Below, one piece after another: positions 1-12,400 of a stretch of 59,777 bases of DNA; position 1 is the stretch's first letter; each line of letters starts with the position of its first letter. Location: NCBI GenBank assembly GCA_003640385.1, contig RCAB01000404.1, positions 1-59,777 on the forward strand. Reading direction: 5' to 3'. The stretch comes from Setaria digitata. Its lineage: Eukaryota; Nematoda; Chromadorea; Rhabditida; Setariidae. Below the pieces are notes generated by a model. It saw nothing but the letters and a program-made list of their open reading frames with translations, was not told the DNA's origin and ran no database searches. The translations under genes and the position numbers were made by a program.

Positions 1-229
1 AGGACTTCATTTTTCAGTGAAATTCAATCCTTCGAAATGACCAAAAGCGAGATCGTTGAGGACTGATCAATGTATCGTTATTATGTGTTATCTAGTACTA
101 CGTATTTATTTGTCAAAGTTTGTCCTTGCGTTATTTGTGAGCAATCTCCTGGTCGATCTTCTGAAACGTTGACGCAGAAACTTTTACGCACTGTTTCCTA
201 TTTTGCTGCTTCGTTGATTCTGCAACTAG
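1..229. other. Left edge, no assigned gene
   Basis: I see no convincing gene here. If 230-376 is a last exon, this stretch would be the intron before it. A short open frame at 70-279 has no recognisable content. Confidence 0.3.
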
Positions 230-376
230 TCCAATCATTCCTCCTCCGTCCCTTTTTCTTCTGTGGCCCCATTCCTTAAAATACTTCCTGATTCCAAGAT
301 TCAATCTGATGCCACTCCTTCATCTACAATCAACAGTCAACCATCTTTCACACAGATCTACAATTATGACAGATGA
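230..376 (+). CDS. Possible 3'-terminal exon of a gene entering from the left
   Basis: After an AACTAG acceptor ending at 229 an open frame of 48 codons runs to a TGA at 374-376. The peptide is rich in Ser, Pro, Gln and Asn (for example DSKIQSDATPSSTINSQ), a composition more protein-like than the neighbouring frames. The rest of the gene would lie outside the window, so neither phase nor product can be tested. It could be a chance open stretch. I do not recognise a family. Confidence 0.25.
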   Translation, partial: SNHSSSVPFSSVAPFLKILPDSKIQSDATPSSTINSQPSFTQIYNYDR

Positions 377-489
377 TAATTCCCCTGGACTCTATCTATT
401 CGAAAATGGAGGTCAGTGAGCCTTTTCGCGCATTTCACAACTTTCCGCTTCCATGAATGCATCAGGTATGTGAGTATTACCTGTCTTTA

Positions 490-590
490 TGCATCATCAT
501 CATCATCATCAGCAGCAGCAACAACAATAACAGCAGCAGCAGCAACAACAACAACAACAACAATAACAATAGCAGTAACAATAACAGCAT
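490..590 (+). repeat. CAT/CAG/CAA trinucleotide tract
   Basis: Six CAT units followed by interrupted CAG and CAA units. Depending on frame it reads as His/Gln, Ser/Asn or Ala/Thr. The open frame over it (416-781) is produced mostly by the repeat. Confidence 0.7.
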
Positions 591-3295
591 TCGCATTCAT
601 TCATTTTTATCCATCTTCCAATAGCAATACCAATCAGCAATCGGCGATGCTCTTCGAAGGTTCTCCTCTATTCAATGGAATCTATGCCATCCTTTTGGCA
701 GGTTCCATTACTCAAAATAGAAATGAGGACCTATCTGTGTATAATTACAATTTTCAACTTCAATCATCTACCGGTTTATAATCACAACTACCGATTGCAG
801 TACAGATAGCTCCAAAATTAATATTGTTGTCTATCTGCGCATAATACCTTTTAGCCCTTGCAAATTGAACGAATCTTTTAGCGATAAATTTTTCTTTTGT
901 CTTTGTTTAATTGCCTTTTTCGAAAGAACTTTGGCTACTCTACCATCTCACCATTTTATCCTTTAGCCATTGGTGAGCTAACATATCGAGAATATTTCTG
1001 AAAATTTTTTTTAACAAACTTTTTCTTCTATTTTTTTTTTCTTTTTTTTTTTTTGAAAGTATTTTGAACGATATGAGTGTAACACTCACAACTTGAGTGT
1101 TTCAGACGTAACAAGCATGCCAAGTTTGCTTTTTTTTTTTCCACAATTTGTGAATTACATTTCAATTGGTGCTTTTTCTTTCTTTAATACTTTTCATTTC
1201 ATTTACTACAAACTAGAAATGAAAGAGACTTACGTAAAAAGATTTAGGTGAAAATGGACCTGTATTCAAAAAATTAATGGTAATATTGTGACATACCACA
1301 TAGACTGAAAAAAGAGACTTGAAACGATTTTATGAAATATTATTTGTAGTCGCTTTTGTCTAGTCATGTTCTCGACGTTTCATATCATCAAATTTATTAC
1401 TCGACACAAATTACTAAGATGATAAAAATTTGCTGAGGTAAATTTTATGCATTCTATTTGATAGTTTCATAAATCAAAATTTGTAGTAAGTTCTCAATTT
1501 CTAATTTCTTTTATTCTCTTTTCTTGTTAATTTTTCCTTTCTATCACATTTTATTTATTAATCTTCATTTTAAGCTCAAATTAAATTCATTTCCCATGCT
1601 CCATCGTGAACAAATACAGTTCCTTGCTTCAACAGTTTGTCTCTCCTGGGCACTACTTGAAATAAAATCAAGTACTGCTTAGGCCAAAATTAAATAAAAG
1701 ATTTTTGACCTATAATCCTAATCAAAAATTACTTAATTTTACCAAACTTTCTGCAATTATAATAAGTTGGTAATTACGAGAATTAATTTAGTAATAATCT
1801 AAATGATAAATATAGTTCTTCAATTTTAACACAACATATAAGCTTGGAACATGTTAATCGGTCTTAATTATATTTTCCTAACATAGACATTTATATTCGT
1901 ATTTTTCTGATAGCAATGATAAAATAACAATGAAAACTTTAACGATAGTAACAAATAGATAAATAAATAAGTAAATAGGCAAATAAATAAATGAATTAAT
2001 TAGTTAAATGAACGATAGCAATAATGATGGTAGTAAAATAGATTGAAAAGATTGCTGAAAAAAAAAAGATTTATTAAGCTGTTTAATTTATTACTACTTT
2101 CAAGTACGCCAATTAATTTTATGACCACTTCATCTGATACTATTCCAGGTGGGGAAGGATGACTTACGTACGTGACACGATGAAATGTAACACACCGTAA
2201 AAATGAAATGTTTTCTTCCTTTTCGCATTGTTTAAACATCCATTAACCTTTAACATTCTTATCAATGCTGTTTTTAACACCTATAAGATATAAGGCATTA
2301 CATTAATGAATCATCCATTCTTTTTCCATTTCATTTTTTGACATTATGAAATGTTGAATAATTGAGATTGATAGGTCCTTTTTGTTCTGCCAAAAACATG
2401 TTAATACCTCTTCAAAAGTTCCATCCACTCGTGACTTATTTTCAGGCTCTTTATTAATTAATCCCTAAATTTCAATCATTAGCAAAACATAAACTAAGTT
2501 TAGTTATGAAGCAAAACATTGCAATTCAGTTCTTTTACAACAACAAAAAAAAAAGGTCAGGTTAGAAAATTGTGTAAAGTTTGTTTCGGAGCACAGGATA
2601 TTCAAAGTTGCTTCTAATTTTGGAATTTTTTCAAAAAAAGAACATTCGCTAGGCGGTTGGTGTGTATATATTTTTCCATGAAGTGATATCACGTATGACT
2701 TTTCTGAACCACGTGTGATTTTTGACGTTTAACGTAGCTGCTGCTACTTTATATGAGTAGAGACTAACGAGATATGGAAGAGGAAGAGGTAAACTTCAGA
2801 CATAACTTTCTCGTTTCATTTCATTTTTGGATAAAAAGCATTAATTGCTGAAGAGAATATAATGTGATTGACGAGATGTTAAATCAGGTGATCAGTTAAT
2901 TACCTGTTGTGTGCCTTAGCTTACTTTATCTTAGGACCATTTAAATTGATAGTCTGATTGGAATGTGTGCCATCCTTCTTCATTTCTCTAAATTATTGAA
3001 ATAAGTTCTTTCAAGCTGAAAATTTAGGTCAAAAAATTACAGTGAAATGTACAAGTGGCAGAAATTGAGCAATTTTGTGTGTGTCAGTCAGTCAGTCTGT
3101 CTATCTATCTGTTTTGTTTGGTTAGTTTTTTTTTTTTTTTCTTAGATTCGGCCTAACCTGTGCTTTATTTATTTGTAAACTCAGTCCTTCTTCCTTCGTT
3201 TTTCTTCGAACCAAATGAGAATTTTTTTTTGACTGACCAAAGCATTAATTGTATAAATAACTTTCGGTGCACGAATAATTTTTATTGGTATTGCA

Positions 3296-3460
3296 AAATT
3301 CTAAACCAACAATAACAATGACAGCGGCGACAATAGCAACTATTACTGTTATTGTCACTGCTACTACCACTATTTCTACTGCTGCTACATAATTGTTATA
3401 ATAACTATTGCTACAACAAAACGGCCGATTACTGCTACTATCACTACTAGTCATAAAGTA
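3296..3460. repeat. Degenerate trinucleotide-rich stretch
   Basis: A loose run of ACA/ATA/CTA/CTG-type triplets that leaves an artefactual Val/Ile-rich open frame on the minus strand. I see no gene. Confidence 0.5.
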
Positions 3461-4125
3461 GTGCCACAGGTTTTTATAAATACTTGGATTCTTTTTGATG
3501 ATGTTTGATCAGAAGTACCATCTCTAGAATTTATTTACGATGACAACGAGTCTGCAAATGTATTTCGGATTGATTGAGAAGGATGAAATTGAGGCATAGA
3601 CTATTTACAATATGCAAATTTGTTGATGCCTACGGATGTGAAGGATTCGTTTGTTACCTGCTTCTTGTTGTTGCTTCCACTTCCTCTCGTCTCCCTTTTT
3701 GAACTGAAATTCATCCATCCGGAATGCATCATCCTGTCGTACCGGAGGGAAGAATGAAGTTGTTTGGCATGCTGCGGCTGTTTGTTTTAGTTAATGAAAT
3801 TAAAAACACCTGAGAAAGTGGAATGCTTCGATGGTAAGACCGACTTAAGCCTGTTACTTAGCGTCACTGCAGTGGTCACGATTCTGGACAGTGCATCATC
3901 TTACTAAGCTACTGCTACCAGTTCGAAAAAATTTTCACTAAACTGCTTCTTCCCTTCCTTCCCTCTCCCTTCCTTCCTCTCTCTCTCTCTGTTCGGTAAT
4001 GGATAATTTTGACAGTTATTGTTGTTGGATGTTGATGTTAGTAGTCTTGTTGAACATTGAATGAATACTGATAGTTTTCAGATCGATTCTCTCTCAATTA
4101 AACACCTTCTGTCTTAAATCAGATC

Positions 4126-4128
<3 letters not shown>

Positions 4129-4157
<29 letters not shown>
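4129..4157 (+). repeat. (TC)n microsatellite
   Basis: An uninterrupted TC run of about 14 units within a longer CT-rich tract (roughly 4085-4170). Confidence 0.9.
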
Positions 4158-4160
<3 letters not shown>

Positions 4161-5073
4161 TCTCTCTCCTAATATCTCCTTTTTTAGATTCAGATCAAGT
4201 CTTTCGCAATCAAATAAATATCTACATAAATTAGATCGATTCTCCTTCAATCAATCATTTCCCTCTGAAATACTAACTCGTTTTCCTCTTCTAGAGAAAA
4301 AATACAAGCTCCTGTAAATCAACAGTAAGAAGTTGAATTCTATCATATGACTATGTCATCTCGCCTCTGTAGCCATCAGCAAGCATAAATGAAGCACAAA
4401 AGCATCAGAGTTCATCGGAATGGATTAAGTTGTAAAATAATAAGTCGCTTGAAGATGAAATGTAATGCTGAGTGAAAGTAATAAATAATGCTAATGGAGA
4501 TTGAAGTGAACGAGAAGCGATAAGGTACTGTTTATTCAGCTTACCTATGCTTATTTATGGTCAGTCTTCGTCATTCTTGTTTACTAACAGCCTCTAACTT
4601 TCTCTTCCAGCAAATGCTCCCTTTCTAATTAAGATCAGCACACTGTTAATTCATATCGCAAACTGGGCTCATTGTCAAATCACTGTTGATCGTATCACAG
4701 TGAATGTGTCATTATTCCATCCTTGTGCCTTTTCAGTTTTGCTTCCGCTTCTGCTCCCTGTAAAAGGCCATTTTGAGAGAGGAAAAAATGAATCTGATTA
4801 TTATTAATGAACAGAAAAAAGGAAAGGGAACTTTTTCGCTTTCTTCCCCGCTCCCCCGCTCTCCCGCTCTCTACCAGAGCAACGGATAGCAGCAGCATGC
4901 CTTCCTCCATCTCCTCCCACAGATCGGTCATGTAAAACGCCTTTTTACGCACTCAACCAGCACTGCTCACTTTTTTCACCCTTTGTCATTAATGCTCCAT
5001 CGTACAACTTTTTTGCTGCTTGCCCGATTGCTTCACTAGCGTTTTGCACCTGTGAGTCTCAGACAGTGCACCC

Positions 5074-5183
5074 CGCACTCACACCCCGAATTCATTTACC
5101 CCCGCACTCACACCCCGAATTCATTTACCCCCGCACTCACACCCCGAATTCATTTACCCCCGCACTCACACCCCGAATTCATC
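5074..5183 (+). repeat. 29-bp minisatellite, about four copies
   Basis: The unit beginning CGCACTCACACCCCGAATTC starts at 5074, 5103, 5132 and 5161, a period of 29 bp. The first three copies appear identical and the fourth diverges in its last bases. It is much more GC-rich than its surroundings. Because 29 is not a multiple of 3 the frame rotates each unit, which argues against a coding repeat. There are no spacers, so it is not a CRISPR array. Confidence 0.95.
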
Positions 5184-5525
5184 TCGTCATCCCACGTGCT
5201 GCGAAATTCCCTTTTTTCCAATATTTTGTTTCTGGAACATAACACACAGACAAAAAAACATCGAATTGAAATATAAAAAGGAGGAAGGATCTCTCACTAC
5301 TGGTTGCTACACGGAGTTGTAATTCAACTCGGTAATTAAGAATAACTGAATGGAACGGCATGACTTAATGATTGCTGTTCGCGTGGAAGAGACTGTTACG
5401 TAAAGAGTAATGGTGCTCCTAGTTAACTTAATTTTGACTTAAGGCTTTCTTTCCTATGACCTTTAACCTCGGCATCTGTTTTCTTGCAGCTACTTTTAAC
5501 TCTTTTTTCATTCGCAATGAGGTTC

Positions 5526-5724
5526 TGTTGTTCATAATAGCTGCGCACTCTCAACCCTCTCCCGCTCCCTGCTCCTTTGGAGGAACGATCGGTTGGCAGT
5601 GTGCTTCCTCATAACTGTTCTGCANTGTTGTTCATAATAGCTGCGCACTCTCAACCCTCTCCCGCTCCCCGCTCCTTTGGAGGAACGATCGGTTGGCAGT
5701 GTGCTTCCTCATAACTGTTCTGCA
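5526..5724 (+). repeat. 99-bp direct duplication flanking a single N
   Basis: Bases 5526-5624 are repeated at 5626-5724, separated only by an 'n' at 5625. I see one difference (t at 5570, c at 5670). This is the signature of two contig ends that overlap but were not merged, so the duplication is probably an assembly artefact with an allelic or error difference. Confidence 0.9.
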
Positions 5725-7877
5725 ACTTGACTTCTTCCTCGATTGCTGGAGCTATCTGTAAATACGATTTGGAAGATTATCATTTTCAGCTGATCAGTGG
5801 AATAAAGTTATGTTATGATGGCATTCTATTATTGGTGCAGTGCTTCTGTCTCTCCACTGATAACTAATACTGTAAAAGATCTCTCAGAGCTTTCAGGTTT
5901 TCCTTTTGTTTTTCAATTTCAAATTTTTAAATGTTAACAGCGAATGGTGCATTCATTGGGAATTCTTTACGCTAATGAACGGGTAATTATAGTTAGCTAC
6001 TGAAAGTGGTTTAGTTTATTTAAAATTCATGTTTGGAGGAACGTCATCAGCACCACCACCACATATGTATTATAGACAGACATTACCTCACCTCAAATAC
6101 AGGCGGACATAAGACGGATGAACGAACGAACAAGTGAGGAGCCGGTTTTTTTTATATGTGTATAATGGTGTGATAGGATAGGGTCTCGTAGGCATTATGT
6201 TCTGTTTTTGTTGTTGCTAACACTATTTCCCTTAGTTAGATCTGATGCCAGCCTAGGTTAGTCTCTTTCGATCCTGTCATACTCATAAAACGACCGGTGC
6301 ATATGAGATGTGAGAGAGGGAGATAATTTATTGAACTTAAATTTATTTCACCTATTGTGTAAATGAAATGGCAATTAGCTTCTCACGTCTTACATATTTT
6401 ACCATATGCTGTGATAGCGAAAGCCTTTGTTATTATTATCAAACATTTCAAATGGAAAATTTATTCTTTTTTAGCTTGGATTAACTTCCGGTACTGTCGG
6501 CTAGTGTTACCACCGTTAAAGAAGCATCAACTTTACAGCAACAACAACAAAATAGTCCTTTATGAGTTTCGGAAATTACTCTCAATGCGCGTAGCTTAAA
6601 CAGTCTCTTTTTGAACAAATATTTTCAAAATTGCCTCAGAGAGTAAAATTCGACGTTTCGTGACATCTCTATTTCTTCCTTTTTCGTTTTCTCACTTCCA
6701 ACACAATTTCATATATAAACATTCCAATATACTTCCAGAATCTAACAGTCATTATAATTTCACTGATTCTTTGTACTGTAACGTAATGCTTAAATTAAGC
6801 ATCACATACCAAAACTCTTATATAAATGTATTTTCTTTTTTCAAATTTGAGCGGATAATAATAGTTCGTTGTTTTTTTGAGTGAGAGAAAATGGTGATAG
6901 GGATGAAACGAAATCGAACTTCGTATCTTTTTTTCTAAAAGTGAATGTCCCTTATGTAAGCATTACTGTTCAGTAAGCAAGCCTAGCAGGTGTTATTTAT
7001 GCGTCCCCACTTGTTTATTTGCATAATGTTGTAGTACGAACAAATTTAACCACTTTTTCAACTAATTTCATATTCTTTCTGTAATATATATATTATATGC
7101 ATTCATAAATTTTTTATATCTTTTATTTATATATATAATATTTGAAAAGAAAAAAAAAAAAATGATTCCTTTGAATGGAAATTTTGGATCATAGTTCATC
7201 AATTAATAGATATAAAAAATTTACGTATGTATGCATATACAGATATCGGAGACTTCATTAAAAACAAAGTCTTAAATTTAAACAAATGCATGAAAAATAA
7301 TAAGCCGAGAAATCTTAGATATTCTGGTTTCCTTTCTGTTTCCTTGAAATCTTTTCAAAAACCTTTTCGCAAAATTTTAATTGAGTGCGGTAAGTTTTTA
7401 TGCTTCCAGAAAGTCGAATTTTTTTAGCGAATATTTCATATGCTCCAATTCGAGAAGTTCGATTAGACTTTTACTCTTCAAAAACCATTTACCAAATGTT
7501 TTTTTTTTTTTTTTTAATTAGCCAAAAAATAATAGTAAAAGAGTGGAATTGAGATGATTAGCAATTCTCTCTCTAGTGGGATTCGGCAAATTTCCAACAA
7601 TTTTACTTCTGATATCTCTTATCAATTTGGAATTTTTAAAGAAGTGATAAGAGACTAGGTTACAAGAGAGAGAGAGAAAGAGAGAGAACGGGACTGATCC
7701 AAATAGTAAATTATAAACACTTTCTTCTTGCAACTTACAAACATTTATCAAAACATTTTTGCGTTAATGCTGTCAGTATTAATCATCTAGTCCATAGTGT
7801 CGTAATCAGTAAAATTGATAAAGTTTATTGGAAAAACCACTATCATTTTCTTCTCCAATTTTACAAACTATATATAT

Positions 7878-7915
7878 AATTATTCTATACATATATGTGT
7901 ACATATAGAATAATT
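7878..7915. repeat. Inverted repeat, 12-bp perfect arms
   Basis: AATTATTCTATA at 7878-7889 pairs with its exact reverse complement at 7904-7915 across a 14-base loop. AT-rich sequence gives such hairpins by chance, so no function is claimed. Confidence 0.6.
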
Positions 7916-8906
7916 TGTTTTGCTTTTTCATGCTTAAATAATGGTCAAAGAAATGATAAGCTGTTGATAATAAATGACAGGCTGATGTTGTTTTCATTTT
8001 TTGATTTACTCTTTATTCATTGTCATCTATATTAAATTATTATTCAATGTATATTAGTTTGATTCCGTCCATTCTTCCCATTCCATTTATAAGTACTGCT
8101 TAAATCAATAACTTTCTTGTAATGTTATTGTAAATTCGCAGTTGTCAGTATTAGACAGTGGATAATTTAAATCAGATAATTAGATATAGTTTAGTTTCAG
8201 AATTTGAGGAAACTCGCGTAACATATGTTATTTATAGTTCTGTGAATAAGTAACTCAGATTATACGGTAAGGAAGTGATCAGCTTTATGGTATACTCTTG
8301 AAAGAAAGATATATAAGATAGTGTCATAAATTTCCTGTCATTTTGAAAAACACAAAATTGAGAGTACTTGACCTCTCCAATATTCTGACAGGTACTTGCG
8401 AGATTAAATGCGATATGCAGAAGAATATTGCGTAAACCTCGTACTTCTAGTAATTATTAAGAGCAAATTATTCTTTCCTTTGATCAATAAGTTTTTAAAT
8501 ACAAAGCAGTAACAATTAATGACATAAATTGTTCCTTAACATTTTAACCTATGCTTGAGCTTCAGCAAGTAAATAAAATCTTGAATATTTAAAATGATAT
8601 ATATCCGAAGTTAACAATTATTTAAAAATAATGTCAAGAAAATTGGACTGTTATGTTACGTGCTATACAGTAACGTCAGCATAAAACTACACTTGGACTA
8701 TTTAAGGATTTCACTTGGACGTATAGATGCAACGTGTTAGGATGCGGACAATGTCAGAGAAATGCTAAAATTAATTAGTAATTTTATTGCAGGCTTTTTG
8801 CTAAAATAGTGGTGATCAACTGATCATCCATTGTGAATGCTTTCCGACCTCAACCTTTTCTTAAGTGGAATACTGCTGCCACAATTCGCAATCTGATAAT
8901 TAAAAA

Positions 8907-9371
8907 ATGCCAGCTAACAATGACAAACAACGTGAGCCATCATCATTACCTTCACAGCATCAAGCGCAATTGTCGTTGCAGCGACAATCAGATTCATTGG
9001 TTGATGCAAGTGACACTACCGCGTCAACAACTTCAAATGGCTTAAATGCTGATTTTTTTCACTGTCTGACGCAAAATTTGCTAGCGACAACGGTAGCAGG
9101 CACAAGTGGACAGCAATCAAATGCGACAGAAGCTGCCGCTGCGACTGCAGCTTCTGTCGCTGCTGCATTTGGATTGTCCATACCTGATGTATCGATGATG
9201 TACGGTAACGTGAATCTGTACAACCTTTTCAATCTTAATTTGCTAGCCGAATCACAACAAAGTCACCAGCAAACATCGTCGCTTCTCACGGAGTACCTGA
9301 GGCAACGTACTGCAGAAGCAAGTGTTCGACAGCAGCAGCGGCAGCAGCAGCAGCAGCAGCCTCATCATCAT

Positions 9372-9409
<38 letters not shown>

Positions 9410-12400
9410 GCAGCAGCAGCGACAGCAGCATCGACAACAGCGCCCTTCGAAGGAAAAGAAACGTGTAAGCAAAAATTTGAGCTGAAAATTCAGATGACAG
9501 TAAAACGAAATTCCAAGGTAGCATTCGTGCAACATAGTTTACATTTGCAAAATTGAAATGCACTAATTGTTTTGAGATGTATCATAATAGCAAGCAGTAT
9601 TTTTGTGGGGTGATCTAGAAGGAATTCTTTTTCCGATTATTCGATAGGAATTTCGGTGGGATAAACCGAGACAAGTAATATTGTGTTAAATTTACAGTTG
9701 AAATTAACTTAAGCATTCCATGTCTGATCAAAGCTTCCGAATTAAAATTATTTACTTTATTGCTGAAAATCAGAATTAAATTAATTACGACACTAGCGGA
9801 ATGGAAAAATCTCGATACTGGTCACTGTTGTTTGCTTTTATCTAATTGACAATTGAAAGTCAGTAATCAATTAATACTCGTTTCTAATGTTCTTTAATAA
9901 TATAATTGGATCGTTCACTATGTATTACTTCGGAGGCCCACGTTTCTTACCTTCACGTCCATGTCTTAAGTAAATTATAACTTCCGATTATTCCAAACTT
10001 TCGCTTCTTTCATTCGACCATACAGTTTTAGTTGTTCTCGGCAAGCGGAGGCTATATAGCGTGCAGAGCAGACCTGTCCTCTAGCATACGAGATGTTTTT
10101 TTCCTTTTTTAAAGAGAGTTTGTATAAGGAGACAGTGTTTGTTATGCTCTCCATATGGTCCCTAATGCCGTAAACTTTTTCAGAGCTATCCCTGCAGTTT
10201 TCAGTGGTGTGAGTTGTGCCTGAGGGAAGTGCATAGTTCAAAGCTACCTTGCCATATAAGGCAACATCACGTGGCGCAGCCAATGTTTATATGTCCACAG
10301 TGCAAATTTAGCTCGAGTTACTCGAAGAATAACGTCAAAAGTCACATGTCAACTGTGCATGGGTTAACCGTAAGTTCATTTCCAATTCTATTTCTGTGGT
10401 CCTTCCAAAAAACATTGTCGCAACAGTCGTTCATTTTAGATTACATCTTGGCTTAGCTTTTTTGTTAATCATTGCCTAGTAGTTTCTTCTTCACAAGTGC
10501 AATGCCTGTAGAAGAATCTTAAGATGAATTTGCTGTATATTATCATTTTGACGGAAAGATAAACTCTGCATATTATTTTGCAATCCTTATCATTTGCAAA
10601 GAATTTGACTGTATTATTTTAAGCATTAAATTATAATGTTTAAAGTATATCGATGATTTTAATTGAGCTTTTCCAAAATGAGACACTATTAAAATACAAA
10701 AAAAAAAATTCTTCTACAGGCAAAAAAAGCTCGTTAGTAGGTACTACGGCGAAAGCGCATCGACTATTAATGCGCATAAGAATCATGTCCTGAAATGCAT
10801 TTTTTTTTCAGGAGGAACCAATTAGTCATATGGAAGAATATGCAGATGAAGTGGAGCAGTTAATGAAAAGGTGTTTTCCAACTGTTCGTGGCCGAGGTCG
10901 TCCGGTACACAGTAACACGCGGCCTTCAACTGCTTCTTCGTCTTCTACACCTATTTCAGAATTCAACAGTAACACAAGACGAAATAGCGCTAGTTCCGTA
11001 GTATCAACCAGTAGAATCACTGTAATCATTAAGTACTAACAGTCACAAACATTTTAGTTTTAAGCAGCCTTCTTAATTTAGTTTAATTATTTCATATTTT
11101 TTCCAGTCATTTACTCATGTACTCTGAAAGGAGTTCCTGTCCATGTTTAAAATTATTAAATAAACATTGCAGACTCGATACACTCACAGTCATCGTCGCA
11201 GAGGTGTCAAACATCCATCACAGGAAGCATCCCATGAACTTTATTTGCCGGTCAGTAATAAACGGGTCAAGAATGAAGACGACTGTCATAAGTAAGTTGC
11301 TCGAGAAAACCTACAAGGTCATATCTGTTAGCCTGTATATGATCCATTATTCTTCTCTTCCGGAGGTATTTTTGTTTGCAGAGAATCAGAAGTTACGATC
11401 AGTCAAACGCCAGTGGGTGCCTCTGGTCAGAGTTCTCCAAGCGAAGTAAGATAGTTTGTTGACAAAGATTGCAGTTTGTTTGTTTACAGTACGAATTTTA
11501 CGTGTACTTTCTATAAGTTTTGATGTGACTCCTTCTTTCATTAATTGCAACGAGACTTCGAAAGATGGTTTTGTCTGCAATAGTTTACTTGATTAATTGA
11601 CTTTGTGTTAATCTTAAGCGCATGAGCCTATTTTTTCCTAATCTGACAAACAACCATTTGCTTTTCATGAGTTATTTGTTATTATTCGGTAATTATCCTC
11701 TCCAATGAGGAGTTGTTCTGGTCATCTATAGTATGTTCGCTCTATCTACACCTGTTAACTTATGTAAGGAAGGGTTCTGTCGTTCACTGCAGCAATTTAT
11801 TGGTTATTGGCTCTTTATCCCTCCCCCTCTGTTTGATTAATCCACCAATGACAAGAGAGAAAACCGTGTTATTGTATATATCCGAGATTTGATATGAATT
11901 CATAATCACTAAAAATCAAAAAAATGGTTTCCAGGTACTGCTTTACGAACACAGTTATGAATTTCTTTTCAGGAAGATTCTTCTGGTAATAGCAATGTTC
12001 CTCATAACGGTATCATAGACACTTACAGCAGGAATTATAGTAATGGGACTGACGGCTACTATAGTCGCAATGGAACTATCAATTGCCATGATGACGTCAG
12101 ATACCAAGATGTAGCTGACCATAGTGAGGCAATTGCTAATAATAGTTCTCCAAGTTCTTCTGAGCACGTGAATCATGATGCAGAATTAGGTATGCGATAA
12201 GACTGAATAAATTATAAGGAAGTATATTTTTGTACAGAACTATGTGCTATCTATCCGTTCACTTAATTTCCAGGAAATGCATGGATTGAATCCTGGTTTT
12301 GTGACAGGAAACCTATTTCTATTCTCCCGGTATTATTACCGAGAGTAATTCACTGACAGCGTGAATTGGCAGTGATTGGCAAAGGTTCTGCAAAATTGCT

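Larger units (their letters stand above)
377..8906. other. Long upstream non-coding region
   Basis: About 8.5 kb without a gene I can support. It is AT-rich with many T runs and simple repeats, listed separately. The open frames here are short and look random or are driven by trinucleotide repeats. It presumably holds the promoter, any 5' UTR and possibly non-coding first exons of the fozi-1-like gene at 8907, but I cannot point to a specific control site. Confidence 0.5.

Noticed and set aside
416..781. 121-aa plus-strand frame
   Set aside because: It is opened by a trinucleotide repeat and lacks any recognisable domain; other frames over the same tract are equally open.
3245..3454. Val/Ile-rich minus-strand frame resembling a membrane segment
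   Set aside because: It is produced by degenerate triplet repeats; no splice context or homologue.
5074..5183. Regular direct repeats considered as CRISPR
   Set aside because: The units are contiguous without spacers and the genome is eukaryotic.
9252..9563. Minus-strand poly-Leu open frame
   Set aside because: It is the antisense of the CAG/CAA repeat in exon 1 of the fozi-1-like gene.
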